A stretch of DNA of 64,000 nt from Notamacropus eugenii (lineage: Eukaryota; Chordata; Mammalia; Diprotodontia; Macropodidae), in contig NC_092872.1 in the NCBI RefSeq assembly GCF_028372415.1, forward strand, positions 92,176,575-92,240,574, in the 5' to 3' direction. The notes under the pieces were generated by a model. That model was not told the DNA's origin. It ran no database searches and saw only the letters and a list, made by a program, of their open reading frames with translations. The position numbers were made by a program, and so were the translations under genes. Shown piece by piece: positions 21,075 to 32,344 of the stretch (positions within the stretch are counted from its first letter, which is position 1; every line of letters begins with the position of its first letter).

Positions 21075-21300
21075 AGGAATGAACTAAGCTCAGCCAGGAA
21101 GATCTGAGTTCAAATCCAACCTCAGTTATTTATTAGCTGCATGGGCCCTGGGCAAGTCATTTAAATTCTGTTTGCCTCAGTTTCCTCAAGTGTAAGATGG
21201 AAACAGTAATAGCACCTCACAAGGTTGTTGTGAAGATCAAACAAAATAATATTTATACAATGCCTGCCAAATAGGAGATACTTAATAAATGCTTGTTTTT
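21075..21300 (+). repeat. MIR-type SINE
   Basis: Near-complete sense element: 'gaagatctgagttcaaatcc', 'gccctgggcaagtcatttaa', 'cctcacaaggttgttgtgaa', 'gatacttaataaatgcttg'. Confidence 0.8.
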
Positions 21301-21898
21301 GCCTCAAGTCTCCCCACTCCAATCCATCCTTCATTCTCCTGAAGCTCAGGTCTAACCATGTCATCTCTCCCCTCAATAAACTGCAATGGTTCCCCATTGC
21401 CTCCAGGATCAAACACAAAATGTTCTGTTTGGTATTCAAAGCCCTTCATAACCTAGCCCCCTCTGACCTTTCCCGGCTTCTTAAACTTTACTCCCTATCA
21501 TGTACTCTTTGATCCAGTGACACTAGCCTTGCTGTCCCATGAATAAGATATTCCACTCTCAGTTAGGAATGTTATCTGATTGTCCTCCATACCTGGAATG
21601 CTCTTCCTCCTCAACACCACCTACTACCTTCACAGGTTTCCCTCAACTAAAGTCCCACCTTCTGTACAAAGTCTTTCCCAACTCTTAATTCTAGTGCCTT
21701 CCTCTCTTTATTTCTTTCTTACTTATCCTGTTCAGAACTTGTCTGTAGATAATTGTTTGCCTCTTGCCTACTCCATTAGATTATGAGCTCTTTGAGAGCA
21801 GACACTGACTTTTGCCTCTCTTTATATCATCAGCATTTAGCACAGTGCCTGGCACAAAGTAGTCACTTAACCATTTATTGACTGACTGGTGGACAGAG
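21301..21898 (+). repeat. L2 LINE 3' end, long copy
   Basis: About 600 bp of sense L2. ORF2 C-terminal coding remains at 21385-21450 ('LQWFPIASRIKHKMFCLVFK' in one frame), then the UTR landmarks 'tacctggaatgctcttcctc', 'aaagtcccaccttctgtac', 'gattatgagctctttgagag' and 'cacagtgcctggcacaaag', and the tandem tail 'tgactgactg'. Confidence 0.85.
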
Positions 21899-23285
21899 GT
21901 CAATATAGTCAAACAATGACCCCGAAGAGATGAATTCCAGAAGCTAATAGCTCTGCAGCTATGAGATCAATGAAGATGCCCAATAGAGTGAAGGCAACGA
22001 TCTGCATCCAGCACTATCACAGGCATGGCTCTCAAGCAGGTTTGATGTTGGGATGGAATGAGGCACTTGCAAGTCATTGAACACATAACAAAGGAGGGGG
22101 TTTACTTTGCTCTAACACAGCAAGGATCTACATCAAGAATACATTGAACCTCGGTTTCTCTGGATGGCATGCCCCAGATGGAAATGGTCAGTAAGTCATC
22201 AGTAAATGGCGACTCTTGCCATCTCACGCACCCGTGAAGTCTGAGAGCAGGAGACCACCCGTGACTGCAATTTTTTATGCCACCAGACCAGGAAGACACA
22301 TCAGGGAATCTAGGGGCTGGTCAAACTGCTCAGGGGACAGGAAGCTGTGTCAGAAAGTCAGGGAAGCCCCATCAAGAAAGCATGAGTCCTCTTAATAGCA
22401 CAGAGATGCTGCACCCAGAAGAATCTAGGGACTCAGTAGGGATGCCCAGAAGAGATCAGAGAGCAGCAAGATGACATCCCAAGAGGGCAATAGCAGACTT
22501 ACAGTGGAGGAGGCATGAGTTTCTGTTCCACATATGCATGTGCCCCACACATCTTCCTTATGTGGCTACTCCACAAACATGTTCTCTATGCACATCTACT
22601 TTTCCTGTTGATAATATATCTATTTGTGGGATAGTGTGTCCCAGGCTGAAGGGAGGAAAGCTTATTGCTACTTTTCTTACTATGCTATTTTATCTAATGC
22701 CTATACTTTGAATTAATTATGCCCTTTCATTGAGTAGAAACAGTAGACACATCAATAGGGGCTTGTTAACTGTGGCTTTGAGTGGATACGGGCCCCCAGA
22801 GTACCCTGAACCTGCAGTAGTTTTGTTCTAGGGATTCACATGTTTGAATGGGTGCCCAGATGCTACCCTCATAAAAGCAAAAGTCAGAATGCAAGAAAAA
22901 CAAAACCCAACAAATTACCATATTATCTTAAGTTTTCTACATGCTTGGATTCTTAAATAATCAGGAATTTATGCAATGTAGGCACCCAAAGAGACATAAC
23001 CCATCCTTCACCTCTTCTCTACCAGTGCCATCATTCACCCTCTCCCTTATACATCCCTGATGGCCCAGAGAAATGAGAAAACTCAGGAGTTCTTTGTGGC
23101 ATACTTAAGTCCTTCTTTCCATCAGCAGGGAAACATGGTCAGATGGAAGCTGTCTCATTATCTCACTCCACTGCCATATAATTTCCATGACTATATTAAT
23201 ATAGTGAGATATCTCTATCTCTTCTGTGTCTTGCCAGTTACATGCAAGAAAGAATCACAAAGCCCTTTGGAAAAGAAAAGGGGAC
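21899..23285. other. Unassigned 1.4 kb, no gene recognised
   Basis: Flanked by clear LINE ends on both sides. Frames up to 83 codons show no domain. Parts such as 22600-22860 have the feel of old repeat DNA, but I cannot name a family. Confidence 0.35.
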
Positions 23286-23782
23286 TGAAGGCATATTTCA
23301 AAAAAACCTGAAAAGACTTACATGAACTGATGCTTGAGTGAAGTGAGCAGAACCAGGAAAACATTGTACACAGTAAAAGCAACTGTGATTGACTTACCTT
23401 TTCTCAGAAATAAAACAGTCAAGACATTTCCAAAAGACTCATGATGGAACATGCTGTCCACATCCAGGGAAAAAACTATGTCTGAATGCAGGTCAAAGTA
23501 TACTATTTTCACTTTTTTTGTTTGTTTGTTTTTTTGTTTTCTGTGGGTTTTCCCTTTTGTTCTGTTTCTTTTTGCACAGCAAAACTAATGTGGAAATATG
23601 TTTAACATGATTGCACATGTACAACTTATATCAGATTGCTTGCCGTCTTGGGGAAGGGGAAGGGAAAAAATGGGAAAGAGAAAAATAAGGAACTCAAAAT
23701 CTTATAAAAAATAAATATTGAAAATGATCTTTACATGTGGTTTGAAAAAAACAAAATACTATTTAATTAAAAAGAAAGAAGG
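23286..23782 (+). repeat. L1 LINE 3' end
   Basis: Starts in the last part of ORF2 ('aagacttacatgaactgatg', 'agtgaagtgagcagaaccag', 'acattgtacacagtaaaagc') and continues through the 3' UTR ('ttgcttgccgtcttggggaa') to an A-rich end. The HSP90AB1 pseudogene begins directly after it. Confidence 0.85.
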
Positions 23783-26263
23783 ATCTGAAAGCTTCTCTTG
23801 TGCCAAACTCCTTAAGCTCCTCAATCTTTGGAGTCGCTGGATTCAGCACTTCCCTGAACCACCCTTATTAGCTGCAACCACTCAAGATGCCTGACGATCT
23901 ACACCATGGAGAAGAGGAGGGGAAGACCTTTGCCTTCTTTGCAGAGATTACCCAGTTTATGTTCCTGATTATCAACACATTTTATTCCAATAAGGAAATC
24001 TTCCTCAAGAGATCATTTCCAATGCCTCTGAGGTTCTTTACAAGATTTGTGATGAGAGTCTGACAGATCCTTCCAAACTGGACAGCAGTAAAGAGCTGAA
24101 GGCTAACATCATCCCTCAGGAACATACCCTTACTTTGGTGGATAATGGTGTTAGCATGACAAAAGCTGATTTGATCAATAACTTTGGGACCATTGCCAAG
24201 TCTGGCACCAGGACTTTCTGATGGCAGTTTTTCAGACTTGAGCAGACATCTCCATGAATGGTCATTTTGTTGTGGGCTTTTATTTTGCTTGTCTGGTGGC
24301 AGAGAAGATAGTTATCATCACCAAGAACACCGAGGATGAACAGTATGCCTGGGAGTCTTTTGCCAGTGACTTCTTCCCAGTCTGTGCTGACCATGGTGAA
24401 CCTATCAGCTGGGATACCAAGATGATCTTACATCTTAAAGAAGACCAGACAGAGTCTCTGGAAGAGAGGTGGGTCAAGGAGGTTGTAAAGAAGCATTCAC
24501 AGTTCATTGGCTATCCCATCACATTTATTTGGAAATAGAACGAGAAAAGGAAATCAGTGATGGTGAGACAGAGGAAGACAAAGGAGAAAGACGAGTCAGC
24601 TAAAGACCAGGAAAAATCCAAGATTGAAGAGGTAGGCTCTGGTGAAGAAGGTGAAGGCAAGGATAGCAAGGAGAAAATGAAGAAGATAAAGGAGAAATAT
24701 ATTGATCAGGAAGAGCTGGATGAGACCAGGCCCATCTGGACATGTAACCCTAATGATTGATATCGTCAATATCACATATGCCAAGAGGAGGAAGGTGAGT
24801 TTTATGACCTCATTAATGGTTGGGAAGATCATTTGGCAGTAAAGCACTTCTCTGTGGAAGGTCAGCTGGAATTCAGAGCTTCATCCCCCAACTCCCTTTT
24901 ACCTGTTGGAAAACAAAAAGAATAATGCCATTAAGCTGCATGTGTGGCATGTGCTCATCACGGATGGTTGTGACAAGCTTATCCTTAAGTATCTGAATTT
25001 TACCTGAGGTGTGGTGGATTTTGAGGATCTGTCCCTCAAAACTCCAAGAGATATGTTGCATCAGGATACAATGCATAGGAATATTGTCAAAGAAGAGGCT
25101 CTTCTCTGAACTGGGGCAAGACAAAGAAAATTACTTTTTAAAAAAGTTGTATAAGGCTTTTCAAAAAACTTCAAGATTGGAATCCATGAAGGTTCAACCC
25201 ACAAGCAATGTTTATCTGAATTGTTACATTATCACACATCTCAGTCAAGAGATGAGATAGATGACTTCCTTGTCTGAATATGTTTCCAAAATAAAGGAAC
25301 TCTAGAAACACATCTACTAAACCACTGGTTTAGGAACAGGTGGCTAACTCTGCTTTTGTGAACAGGTATGGAAACATAGTTTTAGTAAATAAACATGACA
25401 GAGATCACTGATGAGTAGTGTATGCAGCAGATAAAGGAATTCACTGGGAAGACCCTTGTCTCTGTTACTAAGGAAGGGTTAGAACATTAGAGGATGAAGA
25501 AGAAAAAAAATGGAAGAGAGAAGACAAAATGTGAAAACATGTGCCAACTAATGAAGGAAATTCTGAATAAAAAGGTTGAGAAAATGACAACCTCCAATTA
25601 GCTGGTGTCTTCACCCTGTGGTGGAATGAATCATGAAGGCACAGGCATTGAGAGATAACATGGCAGTCAACCAGCACCAGATGAACCCAGCTCACCCCAT
25701 TGTGGAGACTCTCAGGGAGAAGGCTGAGGCTGACAAGAGTCACAAGGCTGTGAGAAGACGTGGCGCTATTGCTTTTGGAGACAGCTCTGCTTTCTTCAGG
25801 CTTCTCTCTTAAAGAACCCCAGACTCACTCAAATTGAATTTATTGCATGATTAAAGTAGGTCTTGGCACCGATGAGGATGAGGTAACAGCAGAAGAGCCC
25901 AGTGCTGCTGTTCCTGATGAGATTCCCTCTTCTACAAGGAGAGAAAGACACATCCCACATGGAAGAGGTGACTTAGACAGACCTCTGCATCAGATCTCGC
26001 TGTCTATAGTTTCCTGTTTCCCACAGCAGCAGAAGAGGCCCTGTCCTATCTGGCTTCATCTGCCAATATCTAGTGGCTTGTTTTTATTTTCTTCTCCTTC
26101 TATTTTCCAGTGTATCAGGGTAGGGCTTACAGGGTCTCTATTCCCCCTCGCATGATCTGGGGAGTAGGATATTTGTACCGTGGCTGTTTATATTTTTTGG
26201 TCTGAAATTAAGGTATATAGAATAAAGAGAATGTAGTTTTTATACACAAAAACAAAGAAAAAA
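23783..26263 (+). pseudogene. HSP90AB1P: HSP90AB1 processed pseudogene
   Basis: Intronless copy of the cytosolic chaperone HSP90-beta mRNA. After a short 5' leader the start reads [21 protein letters not shown] at about 23887. It then runs through N-terminal ATPase domain pieces ([52 protein letters not shown]), the charged linker near 24540-24690, middle-domain pieces ([35 protein letters not shown]), C-terminal pieces ([27 protein letters not shown]) and the 3' UTR with AATAAA near 26221. The A-rich end is 26247-26263. Many stops, frameshifts and deletions are visible, including decay of the final MEEVD tail, so it cannot make HSP90. The leader suggests near full-length reverse transcription. 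Confidence 0.92.
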
Positions 26264-26273
26264 GGGGCTAAAG

Positions 26274-26454
26274 CAGAGGCTCTTAACCTGGGATCCATAT
26301 ATAGATTTCAGGGGATCCATGAACTTGAATGAGAAAAAATTTTCATTTTTATTTACACTAACCTTAGCTTTTCTTCAATTATGATTTTTAAAAAAATCAT
26401 TATTGTGAAAAGGGGTCCATAGGCTTTAACCAGACTACAGGTTAAGAAAATCTG
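26274..26454. mobile_element. hAT-like MITE
   Basis: Ends 'cagaggctcttaacctggg' and '..ggttaagaaaatctg' are inverted copies of each other. Internal 'aaggggtccataggcttt' matches the other copies. The possible 8-bp duplication (ggctaaag / gactagaa) is imperfect. Confidence 0.7.
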
Positions 26455-26884
26455 GACTAGAAGAATATGTACTTGATATAATATCTGAGACAAATTGCCA
26501 ATTAGCTCTCCTCTTCTGTCCCTGCCTTCTCAATACCTCCCATGCACTATTCTCCTCTTTCTGTCTTCTGTACTGTCCATTCTGTATTCTCACGAAGGAA
26601 ATGGCATATTCTGGTCCCTCCAGTTAGGACTTGCATATAATTTAGAGTGATGAAATTTGGTGGAATTCCAGGTTGTCTGGGCCAGCCATGAGCCACTGAC
26701 ATACTAGCTGTCCACCTTAATGGTTCAGATGGCAATGTGCTGGCCATGAACTCTCAGGTCACTGACATCCCTCAGGAAATAGGAGAAAGTATGAGAGCAT
26801 GAAAGTTGCAGGGCTGTGCTGGAGGACAGTCATCTGAGATTCACTGGGCATCTCTCATCACCAAAGCCACTTAACTGACAAAAC
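26455..26884. other. Nothing recognised
   Basis: No gene or repeat recognised. Confidence 0.4.
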
Positions 26885-27065
26885 CTGTCAGTTCAATACA
26901 ACAAACACTAATTATTTACCAACCTTTGCAGGGTATTGAGGAAGATACATAGATAAAATAAGGCAAAGTCTCTTCCCTCTGGTATAGAGGAAGAGGAGAA
27001 GTATACAAGTAATTATAATGCAAATTATAATATGATTAGTACAAAGGAGAGGTCAGAAAGATCTC
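26885..27065 (-). repeat. L2 LINE 3' fragment
   Basis: Decayed antisense L2: 'caacaaacactaattattta', 'gcaaagtctcttccctctgg'. Confidence 0.5.
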
Positions 27066-27484
27066 TCCAAAAGCAACCTATGATTGCATTAATTTCTTTG
27101 GCTACTATATCACATTTTTGCTTCTGCAGGATGGGAAAAGAAGAGGATGCCCAGATTTGGGGAGACAGTGGGAAGGAGTATTAGATGAGGAGAAAATTCA
27201 AGTATTCTGGTCTGGTTGGCAGAAGGAAGTATAATGTTATGTTGCCTTTACAATACCACTCAGCGATATCTTCCAAATCCTTGTATTCTGCGTTTACTCA
27301 AGTTTTTGATATGAATGTGGCTTTCCAAATAAACCTTCCTTCTAAGAAGGAATTGATACCTGTATTCTGATCATCTTAATATCAATATTTCTTATTGTAA
27401 ATTAATAAATAGACATGGTTTAATAAAATGAAATAGGTGGATGGTAAAAAACAAGCAACTGAGAAATTAATATCACCTCAAAAA
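27066..27484. other. Nothing recognised
   Basis: AT-rich. No gene or repeat recognised. Confidence 0.4.
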
Positions 27485-27770
27485 ACAGTGCAGAATGGAG
27501 ATGGTTTAGTGAATGGAGGACTGGACCTGCAGTCAGGAAGACTGAGTCCAAATCTAGTCTCAGACACTTAATAGCTGTATACCCTAGGCAAGTCAACTAA
27601 CCTCTGTCTGCTTCAGCATTTTTATCCCTATTTGTAAAGTAGAGATCATAATAGCATCTATAACCCAGGGTTATTGTGAGGACAAAATGAGGTTACATTT
27701 GTAAAATGCTTTGCAAATCTTAAAGAACTATATAAGTGCTAGCTATTATTACCAACTTCCCCTACTCTCC
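27485..27770 (+). repeat. MIR-type SINE
   Basis: Sense element of full order: 'caggaagactgagtccaaat', 'cagacacttaatagctgtat', 'cagggttattgtgaggacaa', 'aagtgctagctattatta'. Confidence 0.8.
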
Positions 27771-27914
27771 CACAAAAAAAAAAACCAAAAAATAACTGTT
27801 GGAGTTTGCAGAAAGCTTGACATAAGGGCAACAAACAGATGAAAAATGGAACAGATCTTTTAGCTTTCTATTAACAAATTACTTCATTATATGGAAACAA
27901 CACATTTGGATTAG

Positions 27915-28110
27915 AGAGCAGTATGGTACACTGGACAAGATTCTAGAATAGTAGAAGATTTAGGTACAAATTCCAGCCTTATTACCTATGTGATTTGGGA
28001 CAAGTCACTTAATTTTTCGACTTCAGTTTCCTTTTCTACGAAATGAGGAAGTTGGACTAAGTGACATCTAAAACCTCTTCTGGCTCAAAGTCTGTGATCC
28101 TACGATTAAA
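27915..28110 (+). repeat. MIR-type SINE
   Basis: Sense element: 'ttgggacaagtcacttaatt', 'gaaatgaggaagttggacta' and the tail 'ctgtgatcctacgatta'. Confidence 0.75.
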
Positions 28111-28408
28111 ATCTCCTGAGGAAGTGGAAATGATAAGAAAATGAAAACTAGAAGAAAAGAACTTGAAGAAAACTGGAAGAGAAGCTTTAACCAGACCAAG
28201 TACTCATAAAAAAACCCCATGATACTTGAAAGCTTTTTGAGGTTAATTTTAATATAAAAAGATATAGAAGATCAGAAAAAACCACGGACAGTATTTTTAT
28301 GAAAATTAAGTCACTCAGAGGATGTCAATCTACTAGTAGTACTTTCTTATCTCTGAAAACATCTTTATATTTGTACACATTTTGGTCTTTCTTGATGAAA
28401 ATTGAATA

Positions 28409-28793
28409 GGTTGACTTTCAGAGATGATTTTTCAAATGGTGGTGCTGGAGAAGACTTTTGAGAGTCCCTTGGACACAAACAGATCAAATCAGTCAATACT
28501 TAAAGAAATTAAGTCAGACTATTCCCTGAAAGGTAAGATATTGAAGCTGAAGCTTAAATACTTTGGACACATAATGCAAAGATGGGACTCAATGGAAAAG
28601 ACTGTGATGCTGGGAAAGATTGAAGGCAAAAGGAGAAGGGGACAGCAGAGGATGAGATGGATATATAGTGTTACAGAAACAGCAAATATAAACTTGAACG
28701 GACTTTGAGAGATAGCAAAGGATAGAAGGGCTGAAGTGCTGCCGTCCATGGGATCGCAAAGAGTTAGACATGACTGAGTGTTTGAACAACGAG
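28409..28793 (+). mobile_element. RTE/BovB-type LINE 3' end
   Basis: Encodes the end of an RTE-clade ORF2: VLEKTFESPLDTNRSNQS, LKYFGHIMQRWDSMEKTVML, GKIEGKRRRGQQRMRW. This matches the BovB ORF2 C-terminus in order and wording and stays open for 94 codons (28424-28708). The 3' UTR ends 'gccgtccatgggatcgcaaa', 'gagttagacatgactgagtg', the standard RTE tail. 5'-truncated. The RTE tail closely resembles the tails of the marsupial SINEs in this window, which suggests that RTE enzymes mobilised them. Confidence 0.85.
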
Positions 28794-29817
28794 ATTCCTT
28801 CAAAGATGTAATGACAAACTTTCTTCAAGGATTCTTTAATTATCAAAATCATGCTTATCAAAGGTATTTGCTTCTTCTATCTTCTCTATAAAATAAAGTG
28901 ATAAGATATATGCAAGATGGTGAAAGTCATACTTTCCCTGCTTCACAATTTTGCTTAGGACCAGTCCCACTTATTTTTTACTTAGACTCCCAAGTACCAT
29001 TAACAATAAATGCCCCCAACAACCATCAGAGGGGAGTAACCTCTATGAAAAAGAGGTCCGCTGTCCCTACCATCACCATCAACTGTCAACCACCATCTCT
29101 ACCACTACTAACATCAACTGTCAACCACTGACCCACAAATAACCTCACGAGCCCCCAGAATAGCATTTGTTCCAAGACCACTGGCTCTGCTTCCACTCTG
29201 GCTCATACAGACATCACTGACAGATGGGACCAATCCATCCATGTGATCTAACTGCCTAGGCAAATATTGCAGCCTGAGTAACCACAAGTACTGAAAACTC
29301 AGGAAAGAAGATTCTCCCCATCAACGTCCTTCATACTGTTAAACATCAGAAATGGATATGACTTTATCAGTGGAAATAACATTAAAGAAGATGCATTACT
29401 CTGTGTAATACCAGTATTCTTACATTAATTACAAATTAATAAACAGACCTCTGACCTGTAGCTCTACGTATTGCCTCTTTCTATTAGAATGTGAAATGGG
29501 ACTGTCTAACTTTTCCATTTTTTTGGTAGAATCAAGAAAATAATTTTTGGGATGGCCACAGTAATGTAAATAGGAAAACAACTTTGAAAGAATAAAGAGC
29601 TTAGATCACTGTAGTGACTTACAACAACTTCAAAAAACCAATGAGGAGGCATGCTTCCTACCTCTTGTCAGAGAGGCATTGAAGTAAAGGTGCATGGTTG
29701 AGACCTATACATGTATTTTCAGACATGGACAATATGTTCATCTGCTTTGCTTAACTCTATTTATTTGTTACAGTAAAAAAAAATTTGTTAAATATGTTAT
29801 AAAAAGTGGGAGAGGCA
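28794..29817. other. No recognised gene or repeat
   Basis: Includes a histidine/threonine/proline-rich low-complexity stretch at 29060-29130 ('caccatcaactgtcaaccac' repeated). The 77- and 63-codon frames there owe their openness to it. Confidence 0.4.
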
Positions 29818-30064
29818 GACTGATTATAATAGCCATCACTTGCATAGCACTCTAAGTCTTGCAAAGTCCTTTGCATATATTATCTCATTTGCTCCTTACA
29901 ACACACCTGTAAGGTAGCTGATATTATCACCCCCATTTTACAGATGAGGAAATTAGGACTGAGAAAAGTCAAGTGACTTACCAGGGTTGATGAAATGATT
30001 AAGTGCCTGTATTGTAATTTGAATCCAGGTTCCTGATTCCTAGTCTAACATTTGATCCCCTACC
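29818..30064 (-). repeat. MIR-type SINE
   Basis: Full-length antisense MIR: 'cacttgcatagcactctaag', 'tctcatttgctccttacaac', 'ttttacagatgaggaaatta'. Confidence 0.8.
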
Positions 30065-31174
30065 ACTCACAGCCTCCTATTTTTCCAATGGTGAATGAGA
30101 ATGATAATAAAGACTTATCCTGCCAAGGTGATCAACAGGGAATGGTTCTCTATCTTTGTCATCTGAGGAGACCAGCTTATATTACAGCAAGGGGGATTGA
30201 AACTGGGTAGGTGGTAGGAATTTCTGAAACACTAGAGGAGGAGGTAAAATTTCCTTTGCTGGGATTAGTTACTTATAAAGGAAGTTAAATTTGGTTTGAA
30301 TTTTATATTGCTCTGGCTGGGAAGTCCCAGTCCTCTCTAAAGGAGGACCAGGATTAAGTAATGATTGAATTAGTAAACTGATAAATTGAATTAGTAATTG
30401 ATAAGTAATGTCTGCTTCAAAGGATTACTGTGGGGAAAGCACTTTACATTATCTCTGCAAATGCAAATTGTTTTAATTAGGTCTGCAGACCTCTGTGTCA
30501 GTGAATATTTTTATGAATAGGTTGCAGGATTCAAATCCATTCCACTCATGGTGGTTTTCAAACCATTGTTAATTTCAGCCAAGGATGCTGGTGGCCCACC
30601 TAGCAGACTGATAGCAACTGGAAATCTTGATATGAGGCTGATCAGTTTGAATCTGTAGGATGCTGACAGGATGGAGCATTGCAAAAAAGGGTACTTTTAA
30701 TATTGGGAGCCATCTCCAGTCGTCCTGATCTCTGTCTTGCCACTCCACCCAGATGGCTGCACAGGAGAGAATGAGGCTGGTGATTTTGCACAGCCCTGCC
30801 TCACTTGAATCCAATTTATTTGCAAGTCAAGGCATCACCCTCCTGTGTCATTGGATCTCTTAGAGAAAAAAATGACTGGAAGTCACACTTGGAGAGCCCA
30901 GCCTACCCGAGTGTTCTGGGAGGGCCTAAGATTCTGAAATGAGGGAGAATTTCTCCTTGGGATTCCTCCTTCAATTTGTCTACTGTCTTCTGAGCCCTTT
31001 TTAACGAGTTTTTATTCTGGATATCAGGAATCTGTCTTTAAATCAACAATAGCTGCCAAAGTAAATAACTCACTTTATGCTCGGCTCAGTAAAAGTAATT
31101 ATTTGTACTCCTAGAACCTTCTATTGAGGCACAGATTTCAGATGTCTGAGAATCCCAGACTAGTTAGCCCATTT
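30065..31174. other. No recognised gene or repeat
   Basis: About 1.1 kb before the TPT1 retrocopy. Local tandem 'aattagtaa..gataa' near 30365-30410. No coding signal recognised. Confidence 0.4.
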
Positions 31175-31706
31175 CCTCTTCAGTCTTTTTTTTTTTTCAA
31201 CAGTTTTACATGGTTTCATTTTATTCAATTTGGATGTAATCTCTTCCAGAGTTAACTCTACTTCAGCTTGTTGATGAAATGAAAATGCAGAAAGGTCCAC
31301 TTCATATTGTTGGCACATTTTTGAGCATCTCTTCCTTTTTTCACAAGCAGTCAACTGTAGAAAAGTCTATTTGAAGAGTCTTATGCTGAAAAGTAATCTA
31401 AGATCAGGCAACGATCTCTACAATGATCCTTGAGGTACAACTGTAGCAAGTTACTGTAATTTGAGCTTAAAAAACATTAGACCAAGAGGAATTCTCTCAA
31501 ATGGGTTTAAATGCTTTTTATTTTAGACAACCTACACGACGTGTTTTTAAAAACAATGCCTCCACTCCAAATAAATCAAGGTCAAAAATAAATGAATAAA
31601 GCTCAAGATGACATCAGTCCAAGTCTGTCCAAGTCCTGGTGTTGTGTAGATGACAAAAAGCAGCAGCCAGTTATAATGACAGGTGACTCGTAATCAGCTG
31701 AATTTG

Positions 31707-32213
31707 TTAACATTTCTCCATTTCTAAACCACCCTTAAAGAAAATCATACATGGAGTCACACCATCCTCACGGAAGTCCAAGAGAGCCACCATGCCATCT
31801 GGATTCATGTTTCCACCTATGAAGAACTGAGAGTTTTTAAAATTAGCAAGGATGTGTTTGATCTGCTCTGCAGCTCCCGTCATAAAAGGTTTTACTCTAT
31901 CTGGCTTGTGTTCTTCAAGTCTGCCCTTGATTGATTTCATGTACTTTTTGTAGGATTCTTTTGTGAAACTAGTTTCTTGCAGATGATGGTTTATTACTAT
32001 GTCAACTCCAGTGATTACAGTGGCGTCAGTTCCTTCACCCTCAGGACCTTCAGCAGAGGCATTTCCACCGATGAGTGAATCATCAATGGTACCCTCTGTC
32101 CTACTGACCATCTTCCCCTCCACCTCCAGGCACAGCCCGTTCGCGATCTCCCGGATCTTGTAAATGTCGGAGAACATCTCATCATGGCTGATGAGGTCCC
32201 GGTAGATGATCAT
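31707..32213 (-). CDS. TPT1-like protein (TCTP/fortilin), intact retrocopy ORF
   Basis: Uninterrupted 168-codon frame encoding translationally controlled tumour protein, a small cytosolic calcium- and tubulin-binding growth and survival factor. From [19 protein letters not shown] to the C-terminal GLEMEKC it is colinear with the 172-residue vertebrate protein. Both family signatures are present: [15 protein letters not shown] near residues 48-62, and the C-terminal [20 protein letters not shown] region. Four residues are missing in frame in the helical hairpin ([12 protein letters not shown], where the family has KKYIKDYMKSIKG). Other differences from human include NSQFFIGG for NYQFFIGE and [10 protein letters not shown] for TPYMIFFKDG. 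The start codon has the parental leader and context. Whether it is expressed or simply young is not decidable here; the clustered unusual substitutions argue mildly for relaxed constraint. Confidence 0.85.
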   Translation of the reverse strand: MIIYRDLISHDEMFSDIYKIREIANGLCLEVEGKMVSRTEGTIDDSLIGGNASAEGPEGEGTDATVITGVDIVINHHLQETSFTKESYKKYMKSIKGRLEEHKPDRVKPFMTGAAEQIKHILANFKNSQFFIGGNMNPDGMVALLDFREDGVTPCMIFFKGGLEMEKC

Positions 32214-32330
32214 GGCGGCGGCAGGAGGGTGGCGGCCGCGGCGCTAGCGCTCCGGGGTCCCGGAGCTCGGTGTGAGCGTGATGCAGCCGGAGCGGCGCTT
32301 GGTGGGGGTAGTGGGGAGCGGGCGGAAAAG
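32214..32330 (-). promoter_or_regulatory. TPT1-derived 5' leader with 5' TOP motif
   Basis: GC- and CpG-rich 117-nt leader read on the minus strand, starting C followed by pyrimidines (CTTTTCC), the terminal oligopyrimidine motif that places TPT1 translation under mTOR control. It is carried along in the mRNA copy; a promoter upstream of 32331 is not evident. Confidence 0.7.
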
Positions 32331-32344
32331 CCCTCTTCAGTCTT

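Larger units (their letters stand above)
31188..32331 (-). mobile_element. TPT1 retrocopy (complete processed mRNA insert)
   Basis: L1-style insertion of a whole spliced TPT1 mRNA. A 13-bp target-site duplication cctcttcagtctt lies at 31175-31187 and 32332-32344, and the poly(A) tail appears as a T run at 31186-31197. A minus-strand AATAAA at 31225-31220 lies about 22 nt before the tail. The 5' end is the parental 5' TOP start (CTTTTCCGCC, from 32330), preceded by one extra G at 32331, as often left by copying the mRNA cap. The 3' UTR is about 0.5 kb. The 1.14-kb total fits the longer of the two known TPT1 poly(A) isoforms, and an unused signal lies near 31515. Confidence 0.93.
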
